64,000 nt of DNA, from positions 12,156,623 to 12,220,622 of the forward strand of contig JADWOT020000001.1 of assembly GCA_036345935.2 (NCBI GenBank), read 5' to 3'. Every line of letters starts with the position of its first letter. Position 1 is the first letter of the stretch. The notes under the pieces were generated by a model that ran no database searches, was not told the origin of the DNA, and saw only the letters and a list, made by a program, of their open reading frames with translations. Position numbers and translations under genes: made by a program. Source of the stretch: Taenia hydatigena (Eukaryota > Platyhelminthes > Cestoda > Cyclophyllidea > Taeniidae). This document shows positions 58,800 through 64,000 of this stretch, in pieces.

Positions 58800-61700
58800 A
58801 AGCTTCAACACTTCTGGCCTCACTCCCAACCTGCTCACATTAGGCGGAGGGGCATGTCCAATTGGTCGATGCGGTACCCACCTTAGATGACCAACACATT
58901 CCCTTTCCATCCCCAAATACTGTTGACGATGAGGACATCTGCTCCTGGATTTAATAGGTCGGCTTAGCTATCATGTTTTCCACAGTGCCGTAGATAGGAA
59001 GACAGGCGCTCATTCTCGGCATTCAAGGCAGAGTAACAGACAAGGAGCTACTAACCGCAATGGCTGTCGTACTAGTCGCTGGAAGGCCATTCCTGCCGTA
59101 ACTCTTTAAGCCAGAAATCAAGAATAAAACAGGCTTTTATGATCCTATGCCAGTTTTTAATAACTTTGATCAACTCCCTGAAGGTAAATTGGCGCCGAGG
59201 CTGCTTTGACTCGTCTAGTTATGTGCTGAAGACCGCGAAGGCGGTAGTGGTTAATGTCAATGGCTGAGATAAGACGTTTTACGTATCCCGAGAACTCTTT
59301 GCCAAAAGGTAGACCACACTGGCCTTACTAGATCCTTGTGCAGTTTCATCACGACGCAGAGCATACAACAGAGTAAATGCAGATTTACGAAATTCGAACA
59401 TTTACATATGTTAGTGAAAATCTTAAGGTCCTATGTTAGTTATCATTAGCTGCGCTCTTACGATTAGAAGTAGTACTCACGAGTAACTTATTAAATAGTG
59501 CAGTGCATGGTTTCAAAAGGAATCCGTTTTACCATCTCGTACCCAGCTGTCATTGGCCTATTCCATCTTAGAATAAGTGCTGAATGCACCCATTATTGGT
59601 CACTTGTCAATCGGTCGGACACGCCTTAGGCTTCCTAATAAATGAGAAGGAAATTCGGCATTTAAACTGTAGTAGAGGTTATTTTTTGGGAGAACCACCA
59701 TTTCCTTTAGAAATTGATCTTAAAACTGGAGGATTAAACGATGCTATGTTTCTCAGAGTCCTGCGACTGAGGGCGTGCATTTTACTCTGCAGCACACAGT
59801 TGTTGATGCCCAAGATGATACGTGGAATGATATAACAGTTTCACCATATGCAAATAGTCAGTCTCTATGCATCCGAATAGCACAGTAGACCAGATGAAAT
59901 CACTTAACTTGAAGCGGACTCGTTTGGTTCGTAAAGGGCCGACATTGTGACGGAGGAAAGGTAGGCTTCCACACGCTGCAGCAGTAGCATTGGCCAATGG
60001 GGTGCCAGTAGGACCATCTGTACCCACACCGGTGTTGCTCTTTAGATGAGCTAGCGTCGCAGCAGAGTGAGAAAATCACTACGCCGTCAAAGGCTCAACG
60101 TTAGAGGATGGGAGAGAGATGTGCTTTATCTTTCAACAGAAGCGATGACTAAAAAATGCAATCCATATTTACAGCAGATTAAATAAAAATGAAGTGTAAT
60201 AGTAAGTGGCCAGCAAACAGCGAATGAACAGGCCGAAACAGCTAAAATGGTCGCTGCAGGAACGCCACGCATATGAGGTGACACGCTGGCAATAGTCGGT
60301 CTCAGTATGCATTACTCTAATATAAAATTCCACACTCTCAAAGCACTTGTTATGGTCGTATTAATTTTCACACTTGAAAATTTGCCACCGCAATGCTTTA
60401 CATGGCCATATTTTAGTTGTGTTGATTACACTTGAGCCTCTTCAGGTTGTCTGATTCCTGAGAGAGTGGTATTGCTAGCATAGTTAGCAGGCCATCTTGT
60501 GACAATCCATCTCCCAGCGCTGTTACATTTTCACCCATTATGCCACCCTGTGGCAACAAATCACTTTGAACGGTTAGAGTGATAGTCACATGGAGAGCCA
60601 CCAGGCGGGTCATGTGGGAGTCAATTTTCCTTCCAAGTCTCATCAGCAGCGCTGTAGCTTTGCGTGCCATGGCGTTTAGCTCCAGAGCCGCCACCTTCGA
60701 CCTCCTACCTATCGGGATGATGTTAAGAATTATCTTGACAATGCCCGAGTCTGCGATCTGCATAATTTCTCCTACCGAATTATCTATGTCACTTGTCATA
60801 GTTGGGACCGTGGGATGATCGATGCAAGCACACTAGGTTATGGGAATGAAGACACCTATCACCATAAGAGTGGGGCCCATTGATGAGGCAGCTCAGATCG
60901 CCGCTCCCACACCGGAGGTTATTCTGGCCGATAACGGCACAACAGCAAAAGCAGCAGATGTGAACGCTCCTGTTGCAACAATGAAATAGGGGTAGCTCAA
61001 TCATGTTCATGGGTGCTAGTAGCCCTAATCCACACGTCAGTGGGAATGGCTATAGTCGCCGAATGAACAACATTTCCAACACGTGAAGCTAGTTTGCACT
61101 CTGAACGCAGCACTCGATGTGCAGAACGACATTGCTAGGGCGTGTTCACAATCGTCGCTTTTGTGTAACAAGTCACCTAACTGGTGAACGACTTTCCCAT
61201 TCCAAAGTTGAGTGAGGCGTTGTGGTCCATGTCCACGTGCCTCATCCTTGAAAGCATGTGAAATGACTTTGTTGTGACCATGAGTTCAGGGTTTCTGAGC
61301 TTTGCCTTTTTTGTTAATCTACAGATGCGCACACAAAGTGTGTATGTTCTTTCTAAGGAGATGAGCAAACAGGTCAAATCATCATCCTAACTCCTCGCCT
61401 TTCCCACCTAACATGGCTTAGTCGAAGGACGCTGATTGTCCCTGATGAAGCCGTGCGTAAATCGCTAGTATTAACTCTCACAAAGCCAGTTTTGTCTGTT
61501 TTGTTCTATTCCTTCTTCCCATCTGTCTAACTGTCTCTATCTGCCCATAACTCCTGCTGCTTCTTATTTTTCGTAACATTTGAGCATAGCACCTCTGACC
61601 TCTAATGTACGTGTCCGTGTGAGTGATCTTGGTTAAGGTTTGTTGACCCGTTTCCATCTCTTCGCGATCTACAGGTGTTATCGCCTCTGCACGTGTTGTG

Positions 61701-64000
61701 ACTTTCTTTCCTTGATGCTAGCACTTTGTGGTGCACCATCAAAGCCACTTTTCTCCTGTGAGCAACTTGGGTTTATGCCTAATCTAACCGTTGACTACAA
61801 AGTAAGCTAGTGTTAAATAAATGCATGTTATCGCGTGGTTTATTTTTCATTTTGCGGGAGGACAGTAACTGAATGTTGGGCTGCATATTCCTCCGACAAC
61901 CTCACTGCCCTCGGTAGTTATAAGGACGTCTGTTTTCCAGTTCAGTGGATAACGCCGGGATCGGGGAAGGGAGGTAAGAGAGACGGGGTACACCATGTGC
62001 CTTTCCCTTCCATTAGGAGTAGTGGGGCAGATTATGTAGTTATGACTTACTTATGCCAAAATAAAGAGCAGACATGGCTTTGAGTTGTAAGGAATATTCT
62101 AACACATTTTTGTTATTGGTCTGTTTTTTAGTAACTGATGCTTCAAAATGCCTATCGTATTGGACCTCCCTGACTTCAAGTTTGACCACTTGACTAATGG
62201 ATTCAAAAACGAAACAAAAAGTTGACCCAGGAATAAGAAATGTTCCAAGCGGAAATCATGCAACCCTCTCTCCAATGTAATGCAGAGCCATGAGACTTCT
62301 CAGTAGATGAAGAGGACTTAAAACTCGAATGCATTGTGCATGTACTCGGCGAACAGTTGCAATTGATACTACTGGTGCGGCCCAGAGTTCAGCTACCCGA
62401 CAAAGGCAAAATATCCTAATTAGTCTTTATGGTAAAGCCCAAGAGGCAAACGGGCACCCAAGGTTATTGCAATAACGTGAAGAACAAGAAACATAGCATT
62501 TTAGTCTGGAACGAAATGCACCCCGCAGCAATGCATATTTAATGGGAAGCATCTAAGGGATTACTGCGACTATAAGTTGATTGACATTAGTTCCATCTTA
62601 GTGTATCAGTCAATATTGGTAAAGCAGCTTAACACAGACTAAATTCTAAAGTTGCTCGCAAAAAGCTAAAAGTGCAGTTGCCCTTGTTAAAAAAGTTTTG
62701 CAGCATATGCCTGGCTTTTGTATTGACGCACGTGCTTACAATAGCATTGTAAAATCAAAATTTCGAAATTATAAGAATCTGTGAGAAATAAATGGTTTTT
62801 TCTACGACAAATAACCTGTAGATTATTTTGGCGTCCAAACATGAAGAGTCAACGCAGCACCTGCATCCCTTCCTTTCATTAATAATTTTTTGCCCATCTA
62901 CATGACTAGAGGGATTTCAAACCCCCAGAATTGTAAAGACATTTATTTTATATGTTTCGAATGCGTCCTAAGGGCATTTTGGAGAAACCCACCTCAGCCA
63001 CCTAGCAAGTAGTCGTCAAAGTTGCTTCTGTGAATTCCGCAATTCATAGATTTTCATGGATAACTCTGTCAAGATTAACCAGGTAATTCAAATGAATTAA
63101 CAGCAAGCCATGACAATGGAGAAAGAGGTCCATTTCAATGCTTCAAAGTAACCTGTAGATGATTCGGCAGCCACTGCATGAAACAGTGTGCGCAAGACAA
63201 GCACATACCGCAGTTGGAAAAGACTATTAAAAAAGGATAGTGGAAAGCACCTGACATCGTAGTGGCTGTTGATGTGGATGAAAGATTAAGAGAAGGAGAG
63301 AGGCATGTATAACACTACTGTGTAATGCATTGTAAAATGTTGTGCTAAACTGTGGAGCTATACCAGAATGCGTTAGAGGATAAGAAAGTGACCAAACCAG
63401 GAGCGGTAAGTAGCGGCATTATTTTGTGAAAGACAGCAGTGGACTTGTTCGGTCTTTTCAATTGCGTTGGAAATAATGACGGTGGTCCCAAGATCCTGCC
63501 CTGTGGTCACACTTTCAGCCTACGAAACCGTCTGCAGAGAGGAGCTATATAATGCATTTGTTGGTTGTTTAAAGACCGATTTCGGTGGGCTGGCCAGTAA
63601 CCTCATCCCTCTTTTTGTACAGAGAACATGCACATTCTACTAAAGTAATAGGCCTCCTTCCGTCTAAAGGGAATTCTAGGGTGTGGTTCAACCTGCTTAA
63701 AAGTAACTGTTTTTAAGTAATTTTGGCGTGATCTTTTTCCTTCAACATTTGTTGGAGACTTGGTTTATTTACTTTTGCATCATTCACCTATGTATATGGA
63801 TATGCATGTAGAAATCACATTCTATACACAGAGAAGCACTATGCAGAGCAGGGCGGGGCAGAGTAGCTCGTTGACGGCCATCAAAAAGTTGTATACAATG
63901 GACATGGCGAAAGGGGATAGGGATGATGGAAAGAAGAAGATACAGAGACTTGATCGGTAGCGTCTTGCAATGCTTATCCCATCTGGCGAGGTGGTGCCCC
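58800..64000. other. Largely unassigned sequence
   Basis: Apart from the opposed frames at 60.4-61.0 kb and a short frame at 61835-62083 (ending near a GTAAGAG donor-like site at about 61974), I see no assignable gene, RNA or repeat here. Confidence 0.35.
60413..60989. other. Opposed open frames, unresolved
   Basis: A 128-codon minus-strand frame (60799-60413; helical, e.g. RKATALLMRLGRKIDSHMTR) and a 47-codon plus-strand frame (60846-60989; PITIRVGPIDEAAQIAAPTP) both look protein-like. I cannot tell which, if either, is coding. Confidence 0.2.

Overview
The window reads as nuclear DNA of a parasitic flatworm, most likely a tapeworm (taeniid-like). The evidence is AT-rich DNA with sparse genes, phase-consistent introns of only about 33-50 nt, replication-type histone genes, a BTB-BACK-kelch gene, a decayed HSP70 copy (HSP70 expansion is known from taeniids), and small Cys-rich secreted-protein reading frames inside repeated blocks. 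No species can be named from sequence alone.

Layout. (1) 1-6.5 kb is one copy (A) of a low-copy segmental repeat about 5-6 kb long. Related copies lie at about 17.9-23.6 kb (B), 36.6-40.2 kb (D) and 47.9 to about 52.36 kb (E). Partial copies lie at 6.5-7.4, 13.75-14.75, 16.66-17.25 and 25.8-26.4 kb. A is inverted relative to B, D and E, so A and E form a very large inverted repeat about 43 kb apart, and A runs off the left edge. The units carry remnants of small secreted or Cys-rich protein genes, usually intact in only one copy. (2) 7.47-7.99 kb is a 53-bp tandem repeat. (3) 8.29-13.7 kb is a histone locus: two H2B genes in the arms of a near-perfect 1,734-bp inverted repeat, with one H2A gene in the spacer. 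Divergent from the right H2B is a broken gene for a secreted Asp/Gly/Tyr-rich, eggshell-like protein. Only its 5' part is present beside the left H2B. (4) 28.0-30.6 kb is the best single gene: a nine-exon BTB-BACK-kelch gene that can be assembled in phase to 594 aa. (5) 45.2-46.6 kb (minus) and 56.9-58.5 kb hold exon-like segments of unidentified genes. (6) 46.9-48.0 kb is a Cys/Trp-rich secreted-antigen-like locus ending inside repeat copy E. (7) 54.13-54.81 kb is an HSP70 pseudogene with an internal deletion. Most remaining sequence (15-16.6, 30.6-36.6, 41.2-45.1, 52.7-54.1, 55.5-56.8 and 59-64 kb) shows nothing I can assign.

Interpretation. The histones supply core nucleosome subunits. H2A keeps a canonical 3' stem-loop, whereas both H2B copies share a weaker variant. 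The kelch protein is probably a CUL3 substrate adaptor. I see no new defence or mobile system. The most unusual structures are the histone palindrome and the mixed-orientation family of secreted-gene repeats. All exon models here are hand-made from splice signals and reading frame and have not been checked against transcripts or databases.
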